From Deltaproteobacteria bacterium (lineage in GTDB: Bacteria; Desulfobacterota; Syntrophia; Syntrophales; UBA5619): a DNA stretch of 21,597 nucleotides. Below are positions 1 to 7,022 of this stretch, in pieces. The stretch spans positions 1 to 21,597 of the forward strand of contig JAPLJY010000315.1 of NCBI GenBank assembly GCA_026388345.1, read 5' to 3'. The position numbers and the translations under genes were made by a program. The notes below the pieces were generated by a model, which saw nothing but the letters and a program-made list of their open reading frames with translations, was not told where the DNA came from and searched no databases. Within the stretch, counting starts at the first letter, position 1. Every line of letters starts with the position of its first letter.

Positions 1-1
1 C

Positions 2-904
2 CGCCTGGGAAAGAGGGAGGAACTCCTCCGGCACCTCTTCAAGATCTGGGTCTTCACGGTCCGCACGGACATCTACTCCGCCGCGGGCGCGGGCTGCCTG
101 TCGTTAGCCGCCATGCTCCTCCAGGGACTGCCGGTGAACCCCCTCCACATCCTGACCGCCTCCCTCTACGTTTACGCCATGCACCTCCTCAACCGCTTCA
201 TCAACCGCAAGGCAAGCAGCATCAGCTCCTTCCGCGAGGAGTCCTATCTCCTCCATGAAAAGATCTACGTCACGCTGGCCGTTTTCTCGATGATTCTCGC
301 GCTCGGCGCCTCTTTCATCGCCGGACCGGCATCCTTCATCCTGCTGTTCATCATTTCGCTCTCCGGCGTTCTCTACAATACGCCGATCCTGCCTTCGGGC
401 TGGAGGTTTCAGAGTCTGAAGGACCTCCCCGGATCGAAGAACATTGCCACGGCCATCGCCTGGGCGGCCGTCACGGCGCTGCTGCCCTGGATCGAGACCG
501 GTCTGACGCTTACGCCCGGGGTCGCGACGGCCTTCTTCTTCATTGCCGGTATCGTCTTCATCCGTTCGGCGCTCTCGGATATCCTCGATATCCAGAGCGA
601 CCGGCTGATCGGCCGGGAGACCCTCCCCGTGCTGATCGGCGGGGAGAAAACCCTCGTCCTTCTCCAGGGAATCTCCGGTCTTCTGTTTGTGCTGCTCTTT
701 GCGGCCTATCCGGCCGGGTGGGCGACATCACTCAGTTTCTTTCTTTTAAGCTGTGTATTTTATATATGGATTTGTTTCAAACTTTATGATAGAAGGTCCG
801 GGTTTTCCGGGGTGGTTCTGGAAGGCCTCCTGGAGAGCGGCTACATCATTGCCGGAGTCAGCGCCCTTCTGTGGCTTTTGGCAACCGGGGCCATGACCGC
901 CTGA
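2..904 (+). CDS. UbiA-family membrane prenyltransferase (5' end outside window)
   Basis: The frame is open from the window edge, so the true start lies upstream; the first in-window ATG (113) is probably internal. About 300 residues are visible, mostly hydrophobic helices. The second Asp-rich motif of UbiA-type intramembrane prenyltransferases is clear at 578-601 (D-I-L-D-I-Q-S-D), followed by R-L-I-G-R-E-T-L-P-V. Members move a polyprenyl group from diphosphate to an aromatic or other acceptor in quinone, heme or lipid synthesis. The first motif, normally N-D-x-x-D, appears only as N-R-F-I-N-R-K (191-211), so the metal-binding aspartates of that site are missing. A K-D-L-P-G-S-K-N segment typical of the family follows the middle loop. 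The substrate cannot be named. An AT-rich patch (about 740-790) encodes a hydrophobic helix. The stop is 15 nt before the lipoprotein gene. Confidence 0.8.
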   Translation, partial: RLGKREELLRHLFKIWVFTVRTDIYSAAGAGCLSLAAMLLQGLPVNPLHILTASLYVYAMHLLNRFINRKASSISSFREESYLLHEKIYVTLAVFSMILALGASFIAGPASFILLFIISLSGVLYNTPILPSGWRFQSLKDLPGSKNIATAIAWAAVTALLPWIETGLTLTPGVATAFFFIAGIVFIRSALSDILDIQSDRLIGRETLPVLIGGEKTLVLLQGISGLLFVLLFAAYPAGWATSLSFFLLSCVFYIWICFKLYDRRSGFSGVVLEGLLESGYIIAGVSALLWLLATGAMTA

Positions 905-919
905 ACCCGAGGTGTCGTG

Positions 920-1507
920 ATGTTGAAAACATGGAAAACGGTCCTCCCCATCGTCCTGCTCCTGGGCATCCTGGGCTGTGGGGGGCTCCGCTATTCGGAG
1001 GTTTCGCCGGAGGCGCGGGATTTTCATCCCCGGCGGATCGCGGTACTGCCCGCCGATACCAAGGCCTTTGCGGGGGCCAAGGGCGACATTGATCGTCTTT
1101 TTGCCGAGGTCCTGAGCGAGCGGGAGTGGTTCGCCGAGGTGGTCGGAGGGGAGGCCATCGGCCGTCGTCTGGAATCGGATGAGGCGTTCAGGCAGGTCGT
1201 CACGGACTACCTGGCCAAGCTCGCGAACGTCAGTTTCTCCGATCCGGCGTTGAGCGGAAGGTTCGGTGAGTTGACCGGCGCCGAGGCTTTTTTCCTTGTC
1301 CGCGTCGACTACTGGAACTATACGACGGAGAACGACAAGAAGATCGCCAAGGTCAGCCTCAGTATCACGTTGATCGAGGCGAAGACGGGGAAAACCATCT
1401 GGACGGCGGTCCATCACAGGATCAGCGACTACGTGATCATGAAACCGGACCTTCCCGATGTGGCAAGGGATCTCATCCGCGAGATGATCGGCTACATGCC
1501 GCACTGA
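920..1507 (+). CDS. Small outer-membrane-type lipoprotein, CsgG/GNA1162-like fold suspected
   Basis: This 195-residue protein has a lipoprotein signal peptide: a charged start, a hydrophobic core and the lipobox L-G-I-L-G-C, with the modified Cys at residue 20. ATG 920 is preferred over the overlapping GTG 917 because a GAGG sits 7 nt upstream. The mature part reads R-R-I-A-V-L-P-A near its start, then G-A-E-A-F-F-L-V-R-V, and ends with L-I-E-A-K-T-G-K-T-I-W. That pattern is common in periplasmic lipoproteins of the CsgG/TolB-N/GNA1162 type. The fold match is from memory and the function is unknown. It follows the prenyltransferase gene closely and precedes the Fe-S genes by 38 nt, so co-transcription is likely. 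Confidence 0.7.
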   Translation: MLKTWKTVLPIVLLLGILGCGGLRYSEVSPEARDFHPRRIAVLPADTKAFAGAKGDIDRLFAEVLSEREWFAEVVGGEAIGRRLESDEAFRQVVTDYLAKLANVSFSDPALSGRFGELTGAEAFFLVRVDYWNYTTENDKKIAKVSLSITLIEAKTGKTIWTAVHHRISDYVIMKPDLPDVARDLIREMIGYMPH

Positions 1508-1545
1508 CGGGTGAGCCGCAACCGGCCGGAATGGGAGAAAAAAGA

Positions 1546-1767
1546 ATGAAAGAAGAGGTGCAGAAGGTCATCGACCGGATCAGGCCCAATCTCCAGGCGG
1601 ACGGCGGGGATGTGGAATTGATCGACGTGGGAGACGACGGCGTGGTCAAGGTGAGGCTGGTCGGGGCCTGTCATGGCTGCCCGATGGCCCAGATGACCCT
1701 GAAGAACGGGATCGAAAAAGTCCTGAAACAGGAGATTCCCGCCGTAAAATCGGTGGTTTCCGTTTAA
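1546..1767 (+). CDS. NifU C-terminal domain (Nfu-type) Fe-S scaffold/carrier protein
   Basis: This 73-residue protein consists only of the NifU C-terminal domain. It shows the family pattern I-R-P-x-L-Q-x-D-G-G-D-V-E-L near the start and the cluster-binding C-H-G-C-P-M motif (Cys42 and Cys45). In this family two subunits share a labile [4Fe-4S] cluster that is handed to apo-proteins. An in-frame ATG at 1531 would add five residues, but GGGAG at 1533-1537 is well spaced for ATG 1546, so that start is preferred. The gene sits directly before a ferredoxin, an obvious potential client. NifU N-terminal scaffold and central ferredoxin domains are absent, so it acts as a stand-alone Nfu rather than a nitrogenase-specific NifU. 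Confidence 0.9.
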   Translation: MKEEVQKVIDRIRPNLQADGGDVELIDVGDDGVVKVRLVGACHGCPMAQMTLKNGIEKVLKQEIPAVKSVVSV

Positions 1768-1769
1768 AA

Positions 1770-1791
1770 GACCGGACCGGCAAGGTCGGTC
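1770..1791 (+). other. Intercistronic stem-loop between nfu-like gene and ferredoxin
   Basis: GACC-G-GACC (1770-1778) pairs with GGTC-GGTC (1784-1791) around a 5-nt loop, with one bulged G. No T-run follows, so it is more likely an mRNA processing or stability element than a terminator. Confidence 0.45.
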
Positions 1792-1805
1792 CATATAAAA
1801 AATGA

Positions 1806-2000
<195 letters not shown>

Positions 2001-2127
2001 CTCCGTATCGGGTTTTTACTGCGAAGAGGGGGAAACGCCAAGTCGTCGAAAGGCTGGGGCTTTCCCCTCTGTTGTTTCAGGATCATCTGAGCCCGCAAAA
2101 GGGGTGTGACACGGGCGGGAACCCTCC

Positions 2128-2163
2128 TTTCGCGGGGAATCCCATTTTAAGTTCCCCGCGAAA
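2128..2163 (+). terminator. Perfect 12-bp stem-loop after the ferredoxin gene, possible terminator
   Basis: TTTCGCGGGGAA (2128-2139) and TTCCCCGCGAAA (2152-2163) are exact reverse complements around a 12-nt loop. It lies between ferredoxin and tmk and probably separates the two units. There is no T-run on the plus side, so it may be a U-less terminator or a mobile hairpin repeat. An imperfect inverted repeat (about 2025-2035 with 2061-2070) lies just upstream. Confidence 0.5.
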
Positions 2164-2197
2164 CCCGGCTTGATCAGGCCGCGGGAAAGGTGGAAGG

Positions 2198-2833
2198 ATG
2201 AGACGATTCATCACGTTCGAGGGTATCGAGGGATGCGGCAAGACCACCCAGATCCGGCTTGCAGAGGCCTGGCTCCGGGAGCGCGGCATCCCCGTTGTCG
2301 CCACCGCCGAACCCGGGGGGACGCCGCTCGGCAGGAAGATCCGGGAAATGCTGCTCAACCGGGGCTCCTGCGCCATCGGCGCCGAGGCGGAACTCCTCCT
2401 GTTTGCGGCCGCGCGCGCCCAGCACGTGCGGGAGACCATCCTTCCCGCGCTGGAGGAGGGGCAGTGGGTCCTCTGCGACCGCTTTTCGGATGCGACCGCG
2501 GCCTACCAGGGTTTCGGCCGGGGTCTTGACGCCGGGTTCATCCGGACCCTGAACGCGTTTTCCGCCCTGACCGTGACGCCGGAGCGGACGATCCTGTTCG
2601 ACCTCCCCGTGGAGACCGGTCTGGCGCGGGCGGAAAAACGGGCGGCCGGCATCCGCCCGGATGCGGCGGAGGACCGCTTCGAACGGGAGGAGAGGGCCTT
2701 TCACGGGCGGGTCAGGGAAGGATATCTGAACCTTGCCGCGGAAGAACCGGAACGCTTCCGGATCATCGACGGCGCGGCAAATATCGAGACGGTCCGGCGC
2801 GAGGTCTGCCGTCACCTGACGGCCCTGCTGTAA
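2198..2833 (+). CDS. tmk: Thymidylate kinase (dTMP kinase)
   Basis: This 211-residue kinase phosphorylates dTMP to dTDP with ATP in the cytoplasm, an essential step toward dTTP. The P-loop G-I-E-G-C-G-K-T-T is at residues 9-17. The E-P-G-G-T-P-L segment that touches the nucleotide is at 38-44. The D-R-F motif (94-96) is followed by S-D-A-T-A-A-Y-Q-G-F-G-R, which is diagnostic for Tmk. The LID region carries several Arg/Lys residues (about 145-160). Length matches the family. A purine-rich ribosome site (GGTGGAAGG) precedes the ATG. It leads a replication/translation cluster: holB follows after 26 nt, a common pairing in bacteria. Confidence 0.96.
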   Translation: MRRFITFEGIEGCGKTTQIRLAEAWLRERGIPVVATAEPGGTPLGRKIREMLLNRGSCAIGAEAELLLFAAARAQHVRETILPALEEGQWVLCDRFSDATAAYQGFGRGLDAGFIRTLNAFSALTVTPERTILFDLPVETGLARAEKRAAGIRPDAAEDRFEREERAFHGRVREGYLNLAAEEPERFRIIDGAANIETVRREVCRHLTALL

Positions 2834-2859
2834 AATCTCCCTCCGGAAGGAAGGACGCC

Positions 2860-3825
2860 ATGAGGTTCAAAGAACTCTACGGCCACGAAAAGCCGATCTC
2901 CATCCTGAAGAGCGCGATGGCCAGGGACCGCATCGCCCATGCCTATCTCTTCTACGGGATGGAGGGGATCGGGAAGAGGGCCATGGCGTCCGTCTTCGCC
3001 GGGGCGCTGAACTGCGGCGGGGAAGACCCGCCCTGCGACGCCTGCGCCTCCTGCCGGAAGGCGGCGCACCATAACCACCCCAACATCATCGCGGTCCGGG
3101 CGGAGGGACAGTTCATCAAGATCGCGGCCATCAAGGAACTCCAGGCGCGGATGGCTTTCCGACCCGGGGAGGGGAAACGGGTCTTGATCATCGAGGAGGC
3201 GGACCGAATGAATGCGGTCGCGGCCAACGCCCTCCTCAAAACCCTGGAAGAACCGTCCGCGGAGAATGTTCTCCTGCTCACCACAGCCCGGTCCCATGCC
3301 CTTCCCATGACAATCCTCTCCCGCTGCCAGCATCTGCGCTTCGCGCCGCTGCCGCGGGAGGAGGTGGCCCGTTTCCTCCGGGAAAAGGAGGGGTTGGATG
3401 CCGCCGCCGCGGCGGTCCTCGCCGCCTCGTCCGGCGGCAGCATCGGCAGGGCGCTCGAGATGAACCGGGAAGACTATCTCACACTGCGGAACGTCATCCT
3501 GGAACTCCTCGCGCAGGATGATCCGGCCGATCTGCTTAAAAGGCTCGCCTTTGCCGGCCGCTTCGGAACGGAGCGGGGGGAGATCCTGGAACGCCTCCGG
3601 ATCCTCCGGGGCGGTTACCGGGACGGCCTGGTCCTCCGGGAGACGGGAGAAAAAGAAAGGCTGATGTTCCAGGACCGGGCCGGGGTGATCGAAGCGATCG
3701 CGGGGCGGCTGTCGGGGCGCGACCTTCTGCACAACATCACCGCAGTGGAGGCGGCGATGAGCGCCATCGCGCAGAACGCCAATAAGTCGTTGACTTTGGA
3801 GGCCATGCTGATTAAGCTCGCCTGA
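2860..3825 (+). CDS. holB: DNA polymerase III delta' subunit (clamp loader)
   Basis: This 321-residue AAA+ protein is the delta' clamp-loader subunit, which helps load the sliding clamp onto DNA. The P-loop region G-M-E-G-I-G-K-R has Arg where ATP-hydrolysing members have Thr or Ser, consistent with delta' not needing to hydrolyse ATP. Four cysteines that would form the zinc module are Cys52, Cys59, Cys62 and Cys65. The Walker-B-like strand V-L-I-I-E-E-A-D (108-115) is followed by L-L-K-T-L-E-E-P. The S-R-C motif of clamp loaders is at 154-156. The C-terminal part is helical, as expected for the collar domain. It lies between tmk and the PSP1 gene with short spacers, a conserved order also seen in Firmicutes. 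Confidence 0.95.
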   Translation: MRFKELYGHEKPISILKSAMARDRIAHAYLFYGMEGIGKRAMASVFAGALNCGGEDPPCDACASCRKAAHHNHPNIIAVRAEGQFIKIAAIKELQARMAFRPGEGKRVLIIEEADRMNAVAANALLKTLEEPSAENVLLLTTARSHALPMTILSRCQHLRFAPLPREEVARFLREKEGLDAAAAAVLAASSGGSIGRALEMNREDYLTLRNVILELLAQDDPADLLKRLAFAGRFGTERGEILERLRILRGGYRDGLVLRETGEKERLMFQDRAGVIEAIAGRLSGRDLLHNITAVEAAMSAIAQNANKSLTLEAMLIKLA

Positions 3826-3855
3826 GGAAAAATAACCGCCCGGGGGTGACTCGGC

Positions 3856-4665
3856 TTGAAAAATGTTGTCGGCGTCAAATTCAAAAAAGAAGGGAAGATC
3901 TACACCTTCCATGCGGAAGAGCTCCCTTTGAAGCGGGACGATCTCGTCGTGGTCAGCACGGACAACGGTCCTGCGATCGGCACCGCGGTGACGGAGGTCA
4001 GGGCCGTTCCGGTTGAGCAACTGCCCGCCCATCTGAAAAATGTGCTGCGCATCGCGACGGAGGAGGATTTCCGGACGCGGGAAAACAATCAGACCCTGGA
4101 GCAGGAGGCCATGCAATTCTGCGCCCGGAGGATCGCGGAACGGCAGCTTCCCATGAAGATGATCGATGTGGAATGTCTCTTCGACAAGAGCAAGATGCTC
4201 TTTTCCTTCGCAGCGGAAAACCGGGTGGACTTCCGGGATCTGGTGAAGGACCTCGTGCAGCGGTTCCGGACCCGCATTGAGCTCCGGCAGATCGGCGCCA
4301 GGCAGGAGGCCCGCGTGATCAAGGGGCTCGGGATTTGCGGACGGGAGGTGTGCTGTGCGACCCTCCTGCACACCCTGGACCGGGTTTCGGTGAAGATGGC
4401 CAAAGAACAGAACATGTCCCTGAACCCCGAAAAAATCTCCGGCCTCTGCGGGAGGCTGATGTGCTGCCTGGGCTTCGAATATGCAGCATACGCGGATCTG
4501 AAGAAGGACATGCCCAAGTGCGGAAAGATGGTCCAGACCCCGGAAGGGAGAGGAAAGGTGATCCGCCAGAGCGCCCTCCAGGGCGAGGTTGTCGTCATCC
4601 TCGAAAACGGGAAGGAGGCGACCTTCAAGGCGAAGGACGTCCAGCGCACAACCGACGGCCGCTGA
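3856..4665 (+). CDS. PSP1-domain protein, RicT/YaaT family
   Basis: This 269-residue protein matches the PSP1 family. The N-terminal beta-rich part runs V-V-G-V-K-F-K. The conserved C-terminal core has two cysteine groups, C-G-R-E-V-C-C (Cys161, 166, 167) and C-G-R-L-M-C-C (Cys198, 203, 204). In Bacillus the homologue YaaT/RicT works with RicA and RicF on RNA turnover and carries Fe-S clusters; these cysteines make a cluster plausible here too. The start is TTG at 3856: no ATG or GTG fits in frame, and a GGGGGTGA ribosome site lies at 3842-3848. The holB-yaaT adjacency is widely conserved. The biochemical role in this organism is unknown. Confidence 0.9.
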   Translation: MKNVVGVKFKKEGKIYTFHAEELPLKRDDLVVVSTDNGPAIGTAVTEVRAVPVEQLPAHLKNVLRIATEEDFRTRENNQTLEQEAMQFCARRIAERQLPMKMIDVECLFDKSKMLFSFAAENRVDFRDLVKDLVQRFRTRIELRQIGARQEARVIKGLGICGREVCCATLLHTLDRVSVKMAKEQNMSLNPEKISGLCGRLMCCLGFEYAAYADLKKDMPKCGKMVQTPEGRGKVIRQSALQGEVVVILENGKEATFKAKDVQRTTDGR

Positions 4666-5053
<388 letters not shown>

Positions 5054-5117
5054 CGCGGGGGACATCTACTTCGGCCAGTACGAGGGGTATTACTGCGTTG
5101 GCTGCGAGCGCTTCTAC

Positions 5118-6620
5118 ATGGACAAGGAGCTTGTCGACGGCAAGTGTCCCCAGCACGAAACGGTTCCCGAACACCGCAAGGAGAGCAACTACTTCTTCCG
5201 GATGGGCAAGTACCAGAAATGGCTCATCGGGTACATCGAGGAGCATCCGGACTTCATCCGGCCGGAGCGCTACCGGAACGAGGCCCTCGCCTTCCTCCGC
5301 GACCCGCTGGAGGACCTCTGCATCTCCCGGCCGAAGAGCCGCCTCACCTGGGGGATCACGCTGCCGTTCGACGAAAACTACGTAACCTACGTCTGGTTCG
5401 ACGCGCTGATCAACTACATCACGGGGATCGACTATCCCGACGGCGAGAATTTCCGCAACTTCTGGCCGGTCGCGGAGCACCTGATCGCCAAGGACATCCT
5501 GAAACCCCACGGGATCTACTGGCCGACGATGCTCAAGGCCGCAGGAATCGAACCCTACGCGCACCTCAACGTCCATGGCTACTGGAACGTCGACCAGAGC
5601 AAGATGTCCAAGAGCCTGGGCAACGTCGTCAAGCCCCTCGACCTGAAGGACAAGTACGGCCTCGACCCTTTCCGTTATTTTCTGCTCAGGGACATGGTCT
5701 TCGGCCTCGATTCCAGTTTCAGCGAGGAGGCCTTCGTCCAGCGGATCAATTCGGATCTCGCCAATGACCTGGGAAACCTCGTCAGCCGGACTTTGCAGAT
5801 GGCCGTGAAATACGGAAACGGGAAGGTCCCGGCGCCCGCGCCTGCCGCCGATGAAGACCGTACCCTCCGGGAGACGGCCGCACGAACGGTGACCGAGGTG
5901 GAGGCGTGCTTCGAGAACCTTGGCCTTCACAAGGCGCTCATCGCCGTCTGGGAGTTCATCAACGTCACGAACAAATACATCGTCGAGCGGGAGCCCTGGG
6001 TCCTGGCCAAGGATCCGGCGAACCACGCCCGTCTGGAAACCATCCTCTACAATCTGCTGGAGGCCCTGCGGATTACGGCCGTGCTGATCACCCCCTTCAT
6101 GCCGGGTTCGGCCGCGAAGATCCTTGGGCAGCTGGGCGTTGCCGACCCCGCCGGTCAGAATTTCGAGGGGATCCGGAATTGGGGCGGTCTCCGGGCGGGG
6201 GGCGAACTGAAGCGGGGGGAATCCCTTTTCCCCCGGGTGGAAATCAAGACGGAGGCGGCCAAGCCGGAACCCGTCAAGGCGGAGGTTCCGCCGATCAAAC
6301 CGGAGATTTCTTACGAGGATTTCGAGAAGGTGGACCTCCGGGCGGCGAAGGTCCTCGCTGCCGAGCGGGTCCCCAAATCGAGCAAGCTCCTGAAACTGAC
6401 GGTCGAGATCGACGGGGAGAGAACCATCGTGGCCGGGATGGGGAAGGATTACACGCCCGAGGAGATCGTCGGGAAGACCATCGTCGTCGTCGCCAACCTG
6501 AAGCCGGCGAAGCTGATGGGGGTCGAGTCCCGCGGGATGCTCCTCGCCACGGACACCGAAGACGGCCTCACCCTGCTTGGGTTCGACCGGCCACCGAAGA
6601 CCGGCGCGAAGGTCCACTAA
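5118..6620 (+). CDS. metG: Methionyl-tRNA synthetase, main C-terminal fragment (metG frameshifted)
   Basis: This is the rest of MetRS. Similarity in this frame begins upstream of the first ATG, at about 5031 ([13 protein letters not shown]). It carries the single zinc knuckle (C-V-G-C then C-P-Q-H), the K-M-S-K-S catalytic loop (5601-5615), the helical anticodon-binding domain and a C-terminal Trbp111/EMAPII-like tRNA-binding domain (about 6300-6620, with V-D-L-R-A-A-K-V and S-R-G-M-L-L-A). With the N-terminal fragment the gene spans 1831 nt, which is not a multiple of three. Apart from the lesion near 5024-5039 every family motif is intact, arguing for a recent mutation or a sequence/assembly error in an essential gene. 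It closes the tmk-holB-PSP1-metG cluster. Confidence 0.88.
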   Translation: MDKELVDGKCPQHETVPEHRKESNYFFRMGKYQKWLIGYIEEHPDFIRPERYRNEALAFLRDPLEDLCISRPKSRLTWGITLPFDENYVTYVWFDALINYITGIDYPDGENFRNFWPVAEHLIAKDILKPHGIYWPTMLKAAGIEPYAHLNVHGYWNVDQSKMSKSLGNVVKPLDLKDKYGLDPFRYFLLRDMVFGLDSSFSEEAFVQRINSDLANDLGNLVSRTLQMAVKYGNGKVPAPAPAADEDRTLRETAARTVTEVEACFENLGLHKALIAVWEFINVTNKYIVEREPWVLAKDPANHARLETILYNLLEALRITAVLITPFMPGSAAKILGQLGVADPAGQNFEGIRNWGGLRAGGELKRGESLFPRVEIKTEAAKPEPVKAEVPPIKPEISYEDFEKVDLRAAKVLAAERVPKSSKLLKLTVEIDGERTIVAGMGKDYTPEEIVGKTIVVVANLKPAKLMGVESRGMLLATDTEDGLTLLGFDRPPKTGAKVH

Positions 6621-7022
6621 CAATTATGGATTCCTTCGTCAGCATTTTCTGAGCGCCCCGGCTTTCGTTTCGGCAATCAAACAAAAAGGCAGTTTTACTT
6701 GACCTATTCCAGTACCTATGCGGGAAAGCCGGTGAAGCGGTCACCGTTTCCGGAAGAGATGCTTTAGAGGAGTGCAGAATGAAGAAAGACGCGCCGGTGG
6801 CCGCTGTGAGAATAGCGGCTCCGGTTGCGTCTGAAGTGAAAAGGGGAATTACTTTTTTATTTCGGCAGAGACGGTGTGCAGCATTCAACCCGTAATGTTC
6901 ATGTTAAATCGTAAAAAATCTGCAGGTTAGCGGATAAGTTGTCCACCTACAATGTCACACATGGTTGTATCCCCGAGAATCATTGATAATCGTTTGTACC
7001 ATTGAATACGCTGGCCATAGGA
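6621..7022. other. 402-nt intergenic region with several hairpins, between convergent genes
   Basis: No sizeable gene is present. Three helices can be drawn on the plus strand: CCGGCTTTC (6658-6666) with GAAAGCCGG (6724-6732); CGGTGA (6730-6735) with TCACCG (6741-6746), which shares bases with the first; and a composite stem 6794-6824 (CCGG and GCCGCT pairing with AGCGGC and CCGG). A TTGACC hexamer at 6699-6704 has no convincing -10. The part after about 6895 is AT-rich and featureless. metG ends before it on the plus strand and the sensor kinase ends after it on the minus strand. Confidence 0.45.
6779..6895 (+). CDS. Candidate 38-residue small ORF
   Basis: ATG 6779 is preceded by GAGGAG (6767-6772) with a 6-nt spacer, one of the better ribosome sites in the window. 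The product starts M-K-K-D-A-P-V-A-A and is basic near its end (F-R-Q-R-R-C-A-A-F-N-P). No known family is recognised. It lies in the hairpin-rich intergenic region, and one hairpin falls inside it. It could be a chance ORF; the ribosome site is the only support. Confidence 0.25.
   Translation: MKKDAPVAAVRIAAPVASEVKRGITFLFRQRRCAAFNP

Noticed and set aside
731..795. AT-rich patch in the UbiA gene as an internal promoter
   Set aside because: It has several TATA-like strings but no fitting -35, and it encodes a plausible membrane helix of the enzyme.
2812..4371. 519-codon minus-strand ORF opposite holB and the PSP1 gene
   Set aside because: It is a GC-rich shadow with biased composition and no recognisable motifs; the plus-strand genes have full family motifs.
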